Notes: generated by a model not told the origin, from the sequence alone. A stretch of 64,000 bases of DNA from Bog-473 sp963787485 (GCA_963787485.1 CAWBDF010000007.1:310001-374000), one strand, 5' to 3'; numbered from the stretch's first letter, positions 1-9,143 are shown. Numbers and translations are program-made.

Positions 1-426
1 GTGGCCGAGGCGCTGGGTTCGGGCATGGAGGTCACGGGCACCGAGGACATCGTCACCGCCTCGTGGCGAAAGCTCCTCGGAAACATCGCGGCCAACCCGA
101 TCACCGCCATCACGCGGCGACACATGGACGTCATGCGTGCTCCGGGCATCGCCGAGCTGGCCCGGTGCATCATCGGTGAGACAGTGAACGTCGGTCGTGC
201 CGAAGGGGCGCGGCTCGTCGAATCGGATGCCGACCTTGCCTTCGAGCGGCTGTCGGGGTACGGAGCCGATACCGGCACCTCCATGCTCCACGACCGCTTG
301 GCTGGTCGGCCCACCGAGTACGAGTACCTCACCGGTGAAGTCGTTCGGCGCGGCCTCCGCCACGGGATCGACGTTCCGACCAACCGGCTCGTCCTCGCCC
401 TTCTCGGCGCACTCGAAGGATCTTGA
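1..426 (+). CDS. 2-dehydropantoate 2-reductase, C-terminal part (left end cut off)
   Basis: The window opens inside this gene, so position 1 is not a true start. The 141 residues match the helical C-terminal domain of ketopantoate reductase, which makes pantoate for CoA synthesis with NADPH. The K-x3-N-x3-N signature is seen at K24, N28 and N32, followed by a T-S-M-L-H-D stretch and G-R-P-T-E, which supplies the substrate-binding Ser and Glu. The NADPH-binding half lies outside the window. Paralogs of this family also occur in catabolic clusters, so a role other than pantothenate synthesis is possible. The stop overlaps the region just before the next gene. Confidence 0.82.
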   Translation: MAEALGSGMEVTGTEDIVTASWRKLLGNIAANPITAITRRHMDVMRAPGIAELARCIIGETVNVGRAEGARLVESDADLAFERLSGYGADTGTSMLHDRLAGRPTEYEYLTGEVVRRGLRHGIDVPTNRLVLALLGALEGS

Positions 427-464
427 GCCTGCCCACAGAGACGACCGAGACCAGGAGGGACCGG

Positions 465-1220
465 GTGAAGCTGGAGAACAAGGTTGCACTGGTGTTCGGA
501 GGCTCCTCGGGTCTCGGGCGTGCATCGGCGGAGGCATGTGCGCAGGACGGTGCCGCGGTCGTGGTGGCCGACGTCAACGGACACGGCGGAGCCGAGGTGG
601 TGGAAGGCATCCGGGCCAACGGGGGGGCGGCCTCGTTCGTCCACAGCGACATCACCGACGAAGCGGCCGTCGAAGCGGCGGTGCGCTCGACCGTCGACGG
701 GTTCGGGAACCTCGACATCCTCGTCACCAGTGTGGGCGCCGCCACGCACGACGAGGCTGCGCCGTGGCACTTCGCCATCGACCTCTTCCTCAAGGGCCCC
801 TACTACGCCTGTAAGCACGCCGTCGCCCACATGGAACAGGCCGGTGGCGGGTGCATCGTCAACATCGGGTCGGTCGCCTCGGTGACCGGTGGGATCTCGA
901 CGTCGGTCGAGGGCACCGGCTACCCGACCGCCAAGCACGGTCTGCTCGGCATGACGAGAACAATCGCTCTCGCCTACGCGGCGAAGAACATCCGCGCCAA
1001 CGTCGTGTGCCCCGGATACATCAAGACCGCCATGACCAAGTCCCTCTACGACCGGCCCGACGGGGGACGATCCCTCATCACCGAGACGTTGCGCGTGCCT
1101 CTGGGGCGCTGGGGCGAGCCGCACGAGATCGGCCGGGTCGTGGCCTTCCTCGCCTCCGACGACGCCGCGTACATCACGGGTCAGCCCATCGTCGTCGACG
1201 GCGGCTTCATGGCTCGCTGA
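465..1220 (+). CDS. SDR family NAD(P)-dependent oxidoreductase
   Basis: A classical short-chain dehydrogenase of 251 residues. The dinucleotide-binding G-G-S-S-G-L-G is at the N-terminus, the catalytic S-(x)n-Y-P-T-A-K is present, and the C-terminus has the usual I-T-G-Q-P-I-V-V-D-G-G. The NNAG motif is changed to T-S-V-G. The GTG at 465 was chosen because AGGAGG at 453-458 lies six bases upstream; a TTG at 423 would overlap the previous stop but has no ribosome binding site. The substrate cannot be read from the sequence. It probably forms an operon with the upstream reductase. Confidence 0.88.
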   Translation: MKLENKVALVFGGSSGLGRASAEACAQDGAAVVVADVNGHGGAEVVEGIRANGGAASFVHSDITDEAAVEAAVRSTVDGFGNLDILVTSVGAATHDEAAPWHFAIDLFLKGPYYACKHAVAHMEQAGGGCIVNIGSVASVTGGISTSVEGTGYPTAKHGLLGMTRTIALAYAAKNIRANVVCPGYIKTAMTKSLYDRPDGGRSLITETLRVPLGRWGEPHEIGRVVAFLASDDAAYITGQPIVVDGGFMAR

Positions 1221-1245
1221 ATCCAGCTCACAGGTAGGTGGACCG

Positions 1246-3378
1246 CTATGTCGTCGGGTGTGTCCGTGGCACGACGACCGGGAGGGACGCCACGCGCGGG
1301 ACCCGAAGTCCGTGGTAGTGCGTCGGTGGCTGGTCAGCCGGACAGGCCCCGGGCGGATCGTTGAAGTTCGGCGAGTGGATCCACGAGCCGCTCTCCCACC
1401 CAGGGGTCATGGGAGCGAGGTGGAGCACCGGCGTCAGGTCCTCGGTCACGAGGGCGCCGAGCTCGGCTGCTCCGTACGGGCAGAAGTGGGTGTTGTCGAG
1501 CTTGCGGGCCCGCACCCAGGTGCCGTTGGCCGTGCGCATCCAGGTGAGGAAGTTACCGCCCGGGGCGAAGACCGAGTCCGTCCGCAGGTACAGCGCTTGG
1601 CCAGGCAAGGCGGCGGCAGCCTGCTGGGCCACCGCGTCCCAGGCATCCTGGGCCGCGGTCTCCTTGGCCCAGTTGGCCCACCGTTGTGCGGGAGTCAGGT
1701 CGACGGGAGACCCGTTGTAGACGGTCAAGGTATTCGGTCCGCCCTGGGGGAACTGGAGGAGGACGACGAGCTTGACCCCGTGGTCGAGAATGAGGCGAAG
1801 CGCCGCCTCGAGGCGGAGGCGGTAGGCGGTCGGATCGTCCTGGGCCAAGGAATCGTCCCACGACCACGTGGCGAGGGCGATCTGCGGGTGATACGTGGCG
1901 AGCGTCTGGAGCCAGTCGTTGGGCCACACGGTGTCCGTGCTGAATCCCCAGCCGGGGAACGAGGTGTTCACGACCGTGACGTCATGGGTGGCCTCGAACG
2001 CGGCCTGGACTCCGGGAGAGCCGTCGGCCATGACGCTGTCACCGAAGATCCAAAGGCGGTCGGGGGCGGCCGGCGTGGCCGCCGGCAGGGACACGGCCCC
2101 GATCTGCTTGGCGGTCCCACCCGTCATGGCTGTCGACGTCGGACGCGCCACGGTGACCTGGCCCGAGCCGGCCTGGGGAGGGCTCACCGTGCCGGCGAGG
2201 ATCACCAGCGCCGTGGCCGCCATACCGGCCCCGGCGAAGCTCACGGCTGGGAGCCGAACCCGACGGGCCAGTCCGGACCAGTCGGTTCGCCGGAGCGGGC
2301 GCTCGACGAGGAGGTACGAGGCAACGGAGGCCGCCGCCATGGCCGCCAGTCGCGCCATCAGGAGACCGCCGCCCTCGAGCCCGGTGGAGTCGGGCGTCAT
2401 AAGGACGATGACCGGCCAATGCCAGAGGTAGAGGCTGTAGGAGATCAGGCCGAGCCAACGCAGCGGTGGCAACCGCAGCGTACGCGCCATGACGGCATTG
2501 GGAGCCAGCAGGCAGGAGAGCACGACCAGCCCCGCGCACAGCGCGATGGCCACCAACCCTCCGTCCCAGATCCACGAAGGTGGTCCGTCGGCACCCCCGG
2601 CCCAGGCCGCGCCGGCGGCGACGCCCACCAGCCCAACGGGGCCGAGCGCCGCCCACACCCGGCTGGTGTGGTCGGGCGCGCGACGATGGAGGGGCCAGAG
2701 CAGCGCGCCGACCCCGCCGAGGAGAAGCTCCCACGCCCTGGTATCCGTCCCGAGGTAGGCCCGGTTCGGTCCGAACAGGTGGGCGGCCACCCCCATCCAG
2801 ACGGCCGAGGCCGCCGCCAGTGCGGCCACCGTCGAGATCAGGCCGACTCGCCCGGCCCGCCGCCGCGCGAACACCCAGGTGAGCGCACCCAGGAGGAGCG
2901 GCCAGACGAGGTAGTACTGCTCCTCGATGGCCAGGGACCAGGTGTGCTGCAGGGGGCTCGGCGCCGTGAACTGGTGGAAGTAGCTACTGTCGGCGACGAT
3001 CTGCTGCCAGTTGGCGACGTAGAACAAAGTGGCGAGTGCCGGTGGCCGCAGCTGGGCCGGGACCACGCCCGGCCCCCCGAGGGCGCAGTAGAACGACAGC
3101 ACTCCCAGGAGGACCAGCACGGCGGGGAGAAGGCGTCGGGCACGCCGACCCCAGAATCCTCGAATCCCGGCGAACGCTCCCCGGTCGCCTCGCTTCTCCG
3201 CTCGCTCGAGCAGCAGGCTGGTGATCAGGTAACCCGAGAGAACGAAGAAGACGTCGACCCCGACCCAGCCGCCGGGCAGATAGCCCAGGTGGTACGCGAC
3301 GACGGCGCTGATGGCAAGGGCACGCACTCCATCGAGCTGCGGCCAGTAGCGGTGGCTCCCTGTCCCGATCCCCGGCAC
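1246..3378 (-). CDS. Acyltransferase 3 / SGNH-domain membrane protein (OafA/YrhL type)
   Basis: A 710-residue protein in two parts. The first ~390 residues form the multi-pass acyltransferase-3 domain, recognised by R-A-L-A-I near residue 20, a catalytic-type His in V-A-Y-H, and G-V-D-V-F-F-V-L-S-G-Y-L-I-T. The C-terminal ~270 residues form an SGNH hydrolase-like domain with the G-D-S block (I-F-G-D-S-V) and a late D-N-T-H that supplies Asp and His. Such proteins O-acetylate cell-surface glycans, moving acyl groups across the membrane. The gene stands alone on the minus strand. Long open frames on the plus strand over it are GC-driven shadows. Confidence 0.92.
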   Translation of the reverse strand: MPGIGTGSHRYWPQLDGVRALAISAVVAYHLGYLPGGWVGVDVFFVLSGYLITSLLLERAEKRGDRGAFAGIRGFWGRRARRLLPAVLVLLGVLSFYCALGGPGVVPAQLRPPALATLFYVANWQQIVADSSYFHQFTAPSPLQHTWSLAIEEQYYLVWPLLLGALTWVFARRRAGRVGLISTVAALAAASAVWMGVAAHLFGPNRAYLGTDTRAWELLLGGVGALLWPLHRRAPDHTSRVWAALGPVGLVGVAAGAAWAGGADGPPSWIWDGGLVAIALCAGLVVLSCLLAPNAVMARTLRLPPLRWLGLISYSLYLWHWPVIVLMTPDSTGLEGGGLLMARLAAMAAASVASYLLVERPLRRTDWSGLARRVRLPAVSFAGAGMAATALVILAGTVSPPQAGSGQVTVARPTSTAMTGGTAKQIGAVSLPAATPAAPDRLWIFGDSVMADGSPGVQAAFEATHDVTVVNTSFPGWGFSTDTVWPNDWLQTLATYHPQIALATWSWDDSLAQDDPTAYRLRLEAALRLILDHGVKLVVLLQFPQGGPNTLTVYNGSPVDLTPAQRWANWAKETAAQDAWDAVAQQAAAALPGQALYLRTDSVFAPGGNFLTWMRTANGTWVRARKLDNTHFCPYGAAELGALVTEDLTPVLHLAPMTPGWESGSWIHSPNFNDPPGACPADQPPTHYHGLRVPRVASLPVVVPRTHPTT

Positions 3379-3484
3379 GATGCCTCATGGTCCCACTGTC
3401 GGGCGGCGCGTTGAGGGCGGGGCCATCACTCCGGAGGGCATCGCGGCGACCTCGACACCGTCATGGACACGACCGACGCGGTGC

Positions 3485-4192
3485 TCAGGGACCTTGAGAA
3501 CCCTCCGCCGTGACGTCGGTGCGAGGGCTGCGGTCACGGAGGGCCACGGTCTGACTCATCTGTCCGAGAAAGACTCCGTCAGGGGTCCACAGGTCGACCA
3601 TGCCGTGGCCGTAGCCCGCGACGACGGATTGGGCGCGCAGATCGAGCAGGACCCACTCGGTTTCGGCGGGCGCCCCAACTCTCAACGTGTTGTCGACGCT
3701 GGCGGCCCGCATGACCGGGCGAAGCACGGGCTGTCCCAGAGCCCCGTAGACGCCGAACGCCGCGACATCCCCGAAGTAGCCGAGCAGCGGAGTCGTGACC
3801 TTCTGGCCCTCCATACGGACCCAGAAGGCCGCGTGGGAGCCCGTCCCGTGCAGCTGGTCGGGCAGGGCGGCGACCCGCCGGTCGATGGCGGCGAAGTACG
3901 AGCGATCCACGTCTCCCACCACGTCGAAGACCGCGGGCGGGCACGCCTCGGGCGGAGCGACGCTGGGCATGCGGTCGAACGAGATGGCGAGATCGCCCCG
4001 CGGGAGCCCACTGGCCCCGAGCGCGGTGAACACCTCCTGGCCGCCGAGCGTGGCGGTGATGTGGGCCTGCGACATACGGCCCCCCTGGGCCACCACGTCG
4101 ACCTCGCAGGTCAGCAGGCTCCCTCGGTCCGGGTTGGAGACGAACTGCACGGCCGTCCACAGCGCCCGCCGCTGGGTCGCCTGCTCCAACAT
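3485..4192 (-). CDS. Thioesterase-like (hot-dog fold, TesB type) protein, start unresolved
   Basis: At least 235 residues resembling double-hot-dog acyl-CoA thioesterases, with a late stretch reading W-V-L-L-D-L-R-A-Q-S and G-Y-G-H-G-M-V-D-L-W typical of the second hot dog. The ATG at 4192 is the only ordinary start, but the same frame stays open and protein-like back to 4334. There it reads F-L-V-S-D-A-L-V-N-P-R-G-T-F-F-G-G, which looks like the conserved first strand and helix of the family. No ATG, GTG or TTG occurs between the in-frame stop at 4337-4339 and 4192. The true start may be a rare codon (CTG 4264 or 4249, ATC or ATA) or a base may be wrong. It is divergent from the gene at 4358. 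Confidence 0.75.
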   Translation of the reverse strand: MLEQATQRRALWTAVQFVSNPDRGSLLTCEVDVVAQGGRMSQAHITATLGGQEVFTALGASGLPRGDLAISFDRMPSVAPPEACPPAVFDVVGDVDRSYFAAIDRRVAALPDQLHGTGSHAAFWVRMEGQKVTTPLLGYFGDVAAFGVYGALGQPVLRPVMRAASVDNTLRVGAPAETEWVLLDLRAQSVVAGYGHGMVDLWTPDGVFLGQMSQTVALRDRSPRTDVTAEGSQGP

Positions 4193-4309
4193 GGCGACGG
4201 CGACGGCGACACCGGCACCGCCGAAGAACGTGCCGCGCGGGTTGACCAGTGCGTCGCTGACCAGGAACTGGCCGGAGCGTCCGGAGGCGCCGACCTCGAG
4301 CCCGAGGAT

Positions 4310-4338
4310 TTCCGGAACACCAAGTATTCTGGAACACT
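4310..4338. promoter_or_regulatory. Tandem operator-like repeat (12-bp unit, 17-bp period)
   Basis: Two copies of TTCYGGAACACY lie at 4310-4321 and 4327-4338. Each is centred on a TTC-NN-GAA dyad, and the second extends to AGTATTC/GAACACT with one mismatch. They lie just upstream of the DNA-binding protein at 4358 and inside the 5' end of the divergent thioesterase frame. This is the arrangement of an autoregulatory operator. Binding by the 4358 product is inferred. Confidence 0.45.
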
Positions 4339-4357
4339 AGCAGGAGGGGAGGTCCGG

Positions 4358-5467
4358 GTGGCAGCTGAGCTGCCGAATCAGAACGACACTCTGGAGCGGA
4401 TCGAGCGCCGCCTGCGCACCCTCCTGCCCCCTCGCTGGCTCATGGACGCCGAGCCCGGCCACGAGTCGGTGTCCGACCGGTGCTGGACCTTGCACGCGCC
4501 GGGCGGGGAGGCAGTGAGCTTCGCCGTGAAGGTCGGGAGGAAGGCTCCGGGGCGACAGCTCGAGGCCATGTTGGCGCAGCTCGCCGACGTCGGAGGTCGA
4601 CCGCTGGTGGCGGCGCCCTTTCTCTCCCCCACCGTGCGTCAAGCGATCGCCGGCCGCGGTGTGAGCTACGCGGACGCCACGGGCAACCTCCATTTGGTCG
4701 CTGACCGGCCCGGGCTGTTCGTGGAACAGCGCGGCGCGACCAAGGATCCGTGGCCGACTGACGACACCCTCCAGTCCCTGCGGGGCCGCGCGGCTGGTCG
4801 AGCTCTCCGCGCCCTGGTCGACTTCAGGCCTCCCTACGGCGTCCGCGACCTCTCGAAGCGCGCCGTCGTTCCACTCGGATCGCTGTCTCGCACGCTCGAC
4901 CTCCTCGACCGGGAAGGGCTGGTCACACGGGGCGAGCGAGGCGACGTCGGTGCGCTGGACTGGGAGCGCACCATCCGCCGATGGAGCGAGGACTACGACT
5001 TCGGACGGTCGAACCGGGTCACGGCCTACCTCCATCGGGGTGGGACCGCGGCGATGGTCGAGAAGGTCGCTCGCGCCGCTCTTCCCTACGCGCTCACTGG
5101 CGTGGTGGCCGCGCGGCTCCTCATTGGCGGCCCTGGCGCGTCACTGGCGACGGCGCGCCTGGCGGCCTACGTGGAGGATGTCGACCTGGCGGCCGGACGA
5201 CTCGGACTGGGGCCGGCCGAGAAGACGCCGGCCGAGAACGAGGCCACGATCGTGCTGGCAGAGGCGTACGACCGCGTGGTGTTCGAGCGCACCCTGGTGC
5301 GACATGGGATTCGCGTCGCCGCTCCCGCACAGCTCGCCGCCGATCTGCTCGGTGGGAACGACCCCACCCGCGCCCAGGCAGAGGGCGTCTTGGCTTGGAT
5401 GCGGGCACACGACCCCGGCTGGCGGCACGCCCGGAGCGAGCCGAGCCTCGTCCAGGCACCGCGATAG
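4358..5467 (+). CDS. DNA-binding protein with AbiEi-like/nuclease-fold N-domain and winged helix
   Basis: A 369-residue protein of uncertain family. Residues ~30-135 contain A-P-F-L-S-P and G-V-S-Y-A-D-A-T-G-N-L-H, a pattern I associate with the restriction-endonuclease-like domain of AbiEi-type antitoxins and related regulators. Residues ~145-205 look like a winged helix (V-R-D-L-S-K-R, L-S-R-T-L-D-L-L-D-R-E-G-L-V). The C-terminal half is unrecognised, perhaps nucleotidyltransferase-like. The GTG at 4358 follows AGGAGG (4342-4347) and GGGAGGT, directly after two operator-like repeats, so autoregulation is likely. No AbiEii-type toxin is adjacent, and the next gene is an SDR, so a catabolic or stress regulator is as likely as an antitoxin. 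Confidence 0.6.
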   Translation: MAAELPNQNDTLERIERRLRTLLPPRWLMDAEPGHESVSDRCWTLHAPGGEAVSFAVKVGRKAPGRQLEAMLAQLADVGGRPLVAAPFLSPTVRQAIAGRGVSYADATGNLHLVADRPGLFVEQRGATKDPWPTDDTLQSLRGRAAGRALRALVDFRPPYGVRDLSKRAVVPLGSLSRTLDLLDREGLVTRGERGDVGALDWERTIRRWSEDYDFGRSNRVTAYLHRGGTAAMVEKVARAALPYALTGVVAARLLIGGPGASLATARLAAYVEDVDLAAGRLGLGPAEKTPAENEATIVLAEAYDRVVFERTLVRHGIRVAAPAQLAADLLGGNDPTRAQAEGVLAWMRAHDPGWRHARSEPSLVQAPR

Positions 5468-5486
5468 CGGACACGGAGGAGGACCC

Positions 5487-6260
5487 ATGGGGAATCGGCC
5501 ACTGATCGACAAGGCGGCGCTGATCACCGGCGCCAGCCGCGGCATCGGCAAGGGAATCGCGCTGAGCTTCGCCGAAGCGGGCGCCGACCTGCTGCTGGCG
5601 GCACGCTCCATGGACGACCTGGAGCAGACGGCCGTCGAAGCGAGGACGCACGGGGTCCGGGCGGAAACGATCCACATGGATGCCTACGACCTCGACGAGG
5701 TCGCGGCGGTCGTGGATGCGGTCACGGAGCGGTTCGGGAGGATCGATGTCCTGGTGAACAACGCCGGCGGGAGTCGCAACGTCGACGGCGGATGGCTCGG
5801 CTTCATGGAGTCGACGCCGAAAATCGTCCGTGAGCTGTTCGAGCTCAACGTGTTCTCTCCGTACTGTGCCGCCCAACGCGCGGCACAGGCCATGACACGG
5901 CAGGGGTTCGGCAACATCATCAACATCTCGTCCCCCTTGGCGGACTACCCGTCGGCCCGGATCCAGCCCTACAGCGTGGCGAAGATCGCCATTCAAGAGT
6001 TCACCAAGCTGTGGGCCTTCGAGCTCGGCTCGAAGGGCATCCGAGTGAACGCAATCTCGCCGGGTCCGATTCAGTCGGCCCAGATCGAGAAGGTCATCGC
6101 GGCAAATCCGGCTCGTGAACAGGCCATGGTGGACGAGGTGCCGTTGGGCCGGATCGGCCAGCCGAAGGACGTCGGCGCCGCGGCTGTGTTCCTGGCCAGT
6201 GACGCTGCCGAATGGATCTCCGGGGCCACGCTGCTCATCAGCGGCGGAAAGCGTTGGTGA
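5487..6260 (+). CDS. SDR family NAD(P)-dependent oxidoreductase
   Basis: A 257-residue classical SDR: T-G-A-S-R-G-I-G at the cofactor site, N-N-A-G-G, then I-S-S-P with Y-S-V-A-K as the catalytic Ser/Tyr/Lys set, and I-S-G-G at the end. The ATG at 5487 was chosen for the GGAGGA six bases upstream; the open frame runs much further upstream but overlaps the 4358 gene. Its TGA shares bases with the GTG of the sulfotransferase, so the two are translationally coupled. It heads an SDR / sulfotransferase / DUF1214 / VOC operon. Confidence 0.9.
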   Translation: MGNRPLIDKAALITGASRGIGKGIALSFAEAGADLLLAARSMDDLEQTAVEARTHGVRAETIHMDAYDLDEVAAVVDAVTERFGRIDVLVNNAGGSRNVDGGWLGFMESTPKIVRELFELNVFSPYCAAQRAAQAMTRQGFGNIINISSPLADYPSARIQPYSVAKIAIQEFTKLWAFELGSKGIRVNAISPGPIQSAQIEKVIAANPAREQAMVDEVPLGRIGQPKDVGAAAVFLASDAAEWISGATLLISGGKRW

Positions 6261-7436
6261 GGGTGGCCGCGACGCTGGCCCTCGACGCCGACGGACTCCT
6301 GGCGGCGGCCCGCCAGCGCACCGGGCTGTTTGACCTCGACGACGACACCCTTCACCCCCGCTTGGCGGACCTGGTGGCGCAACTCGACGAGCGCCTGGCC
6401 GGCGGGGCGCGAGACCGCGCCGCCCAGGTGACGTACGACCTGCTGTGCCAACGACTCGAGGTGGTCGGCGATCGCCAGCGCTACCCCACCGCCCAGGAAC
6501 GCATCGAACAGCCGATCATCGCCTTCGGCGAGGGTCGCTCCGGCACCACTGTGCTGCAGATGTTGCTCGGGTGCGACCCCGACTCTCGCCTGCTCGAGTT
6601 CTGGGAAGCCATGCGCCCCTCTCCGCCCCCGGGGGTGTCTGACACCGCCGAGCGTCAGCGGCAAGCTGACGACGACTGGCGCGAGATCCTCGACCTGATC
6701 CCGAAATGGCTCGTTTCGCATCCCTACAACGCCATGCTCGGACGGAACCCACCCGAGTGCGAGCGACTGTGGGCGTTCGACTTCCGAGCGATTCCACCCA
6801 CTGCGTGGTGGCGCGTGCCGGACCTCAACTTCCCGGCTGTGCGACTGCCACGCGACGACACTCGCCAGTACGAGATCCACACGATGATGCTCCAGCACCT
6901 GCAGTACCGGGCGCCGTGCCGGCGCTGGGTGCTCAAGGGCGTCACCCACCAGCATCGCCTGCCGGCGCTCCTCAACGCGTACCCGGACGCGGTCTTCGTC
7001 TGGATCCATCGCGATCCGCTCCAGGCAATCGCTTCGCGCTTCGAGCTGCAGGCACAGATCTACGAAGCCATCAGCGGGAGGCTGGACCGGGCTGCCTTCG
7101 CCGCGTCGCTCGTGGAGCAGTCCGTCGCCAGCTTCGCCGCGACCGCCGATTCGCCCGAGGCGGGCGACTCACGCATCCACCATCTCGTCTACCAGGACTT
7201 CATATCCGACCCCTTCGGGACGGTCCACGACCTTTACGACCGCGTGGGGATCCCGTTCACCGCGGCAGTTCGACGCGGCCATGCGGGAGTGGAGCGCGGC
7301 CAACCCGTCGAACCGCTTCGGACGGTTCACGTACTCGATCGACGCGCTCGGCATTGACGTCCACGTACTGGACCAACGGCTCCAGCGGTACCGTGAGCGG
7401 TTCGCAATCCCTCGCGAAACCCCGAAGGAGGCCTGA
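6257..7436 (+). CDS. Sulfotransferase family protein, frameshifted near its C-terminus
   Basis: A PAPS-dependent sulfotransferase-like protein. G-E-G-R-S-G-T-T at about residue 96 is the 5'-phosphosulfate loop, and W-I-H-R-D-P then A-S-R-F match the 3'-phosphate binding region. The first frame stops at 7357. Near 7262 the coding signal moves to the +1 frame (Q-F-D-A-A-M-R-E-W, N-P-S-N-R-F-G-R-F-T-Y-S), typical of the family's C-terminus, and ends at 7436. Joined, the protein is about 392 residues. Removing one base would restore it. Its GTG start overlaps the preceding TGA, and its restored stop lies one base before the next ATG. Confidence 0.8.
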
Positions 7437-7437
7437 C

Positions 7438-8658
7438 ATGGCATTCGGAGACAATCCCAACGACACCGCACTTCGGGATGGCTGGCTCGCCTTCTGCGAC
7501 CGCATCAAGCAGGCGGCTGACCATGTCTTCAAGGACGAGAGCGGGGCCAGCGATGGCGAGCGGACCAATGCCTTCCGCTACCTGACCCAGAACCTGAGCC
7601 AGGCGTTCGACATCTTCCTCGAGAACCGGGACGACCGTTATCCCAACCTGCACGCGTTCTGCGGGCCCACCCGAAAGCTCGGTGCGGACAACCCCGACTG
7701 CATCTACCTCCAGTCATGGATCAACGACCACGACACCTACAAGGTCAGCGGCAACCGCGGCACGGCGAAAATGTTCAACGTCGCGGTGCAAGGAGTGTGG
7801 ACCGGCTCGCTGCAGGAACCCTTCGGGGACACACCGGTGGACAACATCTTCGGCGAGGAGCTGTCGACCGATTGGAACGGAGATTTCACGCTTTGGATCA
7901 GCCCTGAACCGCACCCCGGCAACTGGATCGAGTCACGGCCGGGGGTCCGCAAGATCTTCTACCGCCAGTATTTCGACCACTGGGACGAGATCCCGGCGAC
8001 CTTCCGGATTGAGCGGATCGGCGACGGCGCGGAGCCGCCCCCGGCGATGGAGCCGGCATGGTTGCTCGAGTCGTTCGAAAGAGCGGCGGACTTCGTCGTC
8101 AACACGGTGAAGGACTGGCCGAACGTCCTGTGGGAGCGACATGGCGTCTACGAGGCCGTGAATTCCTTCGTGCGCCACGGCCAGGAACGTGACTCCTCGC
8201 ACGAGTCGATCGATTCCCGCCGGGGACGCGTCGTTCTCCAGATGTTCTGGGACATGGCGCCCGACGAGGCCGTGATCATCGAATTCGACGCCGACCCGGA
8301 CTGGTTCTGGCAGTTCGGTGCCTGCACCGTCTTCGGGGCCAGCCTCGAGTTCCGCTACCGCCAGGTCAGCCTGACCTCGGCCATGTCACCGGTCGATCCC
8401 GACGGGGTGACCCGGGTGGTCCTCAGCCACGTCGACCCGGGGTTCGCCAACTGGATCGACACCCAGGGACACCAGCGCGGATGGCTGCTGCTGCGTAACA
8501 TGTTGACACGCTCGACGCCGGAACTGCGCACCCGGCGGGTCGCCGCGTCTGAGCTGGAGCGAGAAATCGGCACGGTTGCCACTCGCATCACGCCAGCTGA
8601 ACGCGTGGCCGAACTCCGTCGACGTCGTGCCGCCAACCTACGGCGCTATCCGATCTGA
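7438..8658 (+). CDS. DUF1214-domain protein
   Basis: A 406-residue soluble protein. The C-terminal part holds a DUF1214-like pattern: F-R-Y-R-Q-V-S-L followed by V-L-S-H-V-D-P-G-F-A-N-W-I-D-T and G-H-Q-R-G. The family's biochemical role is unknown; it often accompanies sulfotransferases and SDRs in actinobacterial lipid-catabolic loci. The ATG lies two bases after the (frameshift-restored) sulfotransferase stop, with AAGGAGG at 7425-7431, so they are co-translated. No signal peptide is visible. The function here is open; a partner of the neighbouring sulfotransferase is a reasonable guess. Confidence 0.8.
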   Translation: MAFGDNPNDTALRDGWLAFCDRIKQAADHVFKDESGASDGERTNAFRYLTQNLSQAFDIFLENRDDRYPNLHAFCGPTRKLGADNPDCIYLQSWINDHDTYKVSGNRGTAKMFNVAVQGVWTGSLQEPFGDTPVDNIFGEELSTDWNGDFTLWISPEPHPGNWIESRPGVRKIFYRQYFDHWDEIPATFRIERIGDGAEPPPAMEPAWLLESFERAADFVVNTVKDWPNVLWERHGVYEAVNSFVRHGQERDSSHESIDSRRGRVVLQMFWDMAPDEAVIIEFDADPDWFWQFGACTVFGASLEFRYRQVSLTSAMSPVDPDGVTRVVLSHVDPGFANWIDTQGHQRGWLLLRNMLTRSTPELRTRRVAASELEREIGTVATRITPAERVAELRRRRAANLRRYPI

Positions 8659-8667
8659 GGAGAACAC

Positions 8668-9135
8668 GTGACACTACAAGCTCCCCACTTCCACGTGGGT
8701 GTCGTCGTCCCCGACCTGGCCGAGGGGATGGACGAGATCTCCGATGCGCTGGGGCTCCGATGGGGAAGGGTGCAGCGCCGTGAAATGGCCATGGAGGCTC
8801 CCGGCGGTCCGCTGTCACTCGAGATGGCCTACGTCTACTCGTTCGACGGGCCGCCCCACCTGGAGCTGATCGAGCGACGACCAGACTCGATCTTCGACAC
8901 GGTGGGCCTGCACCACCTCGGGATCTGGACACAGGACCGGCCAGGTGAATCGGCACGCCTCGAAGCCCTGGGCTGGCCCCGCGAGACCGTGGCCCTGTGC
9001 CCCGACGGTACGTGGGCCGGTGGCCTCTTCCACACCGGGACGGGCGGCCTCCGGGTCGAGATGGTCGACATCGCGCGCTCGGGGCCTCGCCTCCTCAACT
9101 ACCTCGGGGGCGGTGACTACGCGGTGCCCGAGTGA
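8668..9135 (+). CDS. VOC family (glyoxalase/dioxygenase fold) protein
   Basis: A 155-residue protein with the paired beta-alpha-beta-beta-beta pattern of the vicinal oxygen chelate family. Likely metal ligands include H in F-H-V-G-V-V-V, E in H-L-E-L-I-E, H in L-H-H-L-G-I-W and E in R-V-E-M-V-D. This resembles the glyoxalase-like proteins of lipid- and steroid-degradation islands. The GTG at 8668 follows GAGGAGA; the gap to DUF1214 is nine bases, so it is the last gene of that operon. The substrate is unknown (epimerase, lyase or dioxygenase). Confidence 0.82.
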   Translation: MTLQAPHFHVGVVVPDLAEGMDEISDALGLRWGRVQRREMAMEAPGGPLSLEMAYVYSFDGPPHLELIERRPDSIFDTVGLHHLGIWTQDRPGESARLEALGWPRETVALCPDGTWAGGLFHTGTGGLRVEMVDIARSGPRLLNYLGGGDYAVPE

Positions 9136-9143
9136 CCGCGGCG

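Noticed and set aside
1258..3414. A 718-codon open frame on the plus strand
   Set aside because: It is antisense to the clear acyltransferase-SGNH gene. Its composition is Arg/Gly/Pro-rich and without motifs, as expected from GC-rich third positions.
4358..5467. Antitoxin of an AbiE-type toxin-antitoxin system
   Set aside because: The domain resemblance exists, but no AbiEii-like nucleotidyltransferase gene lies on either side. It is therefore reported as a DNA-binding protein of uncertain role.
7255..7270. Programmed +1 frameshifting as explanation for the sulfotransferase break
   Set aside because: No slippery codon with a following stop or rare codon is seen, and four other sites have the same sign without common context. 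Insertion error or mutation is simpler.
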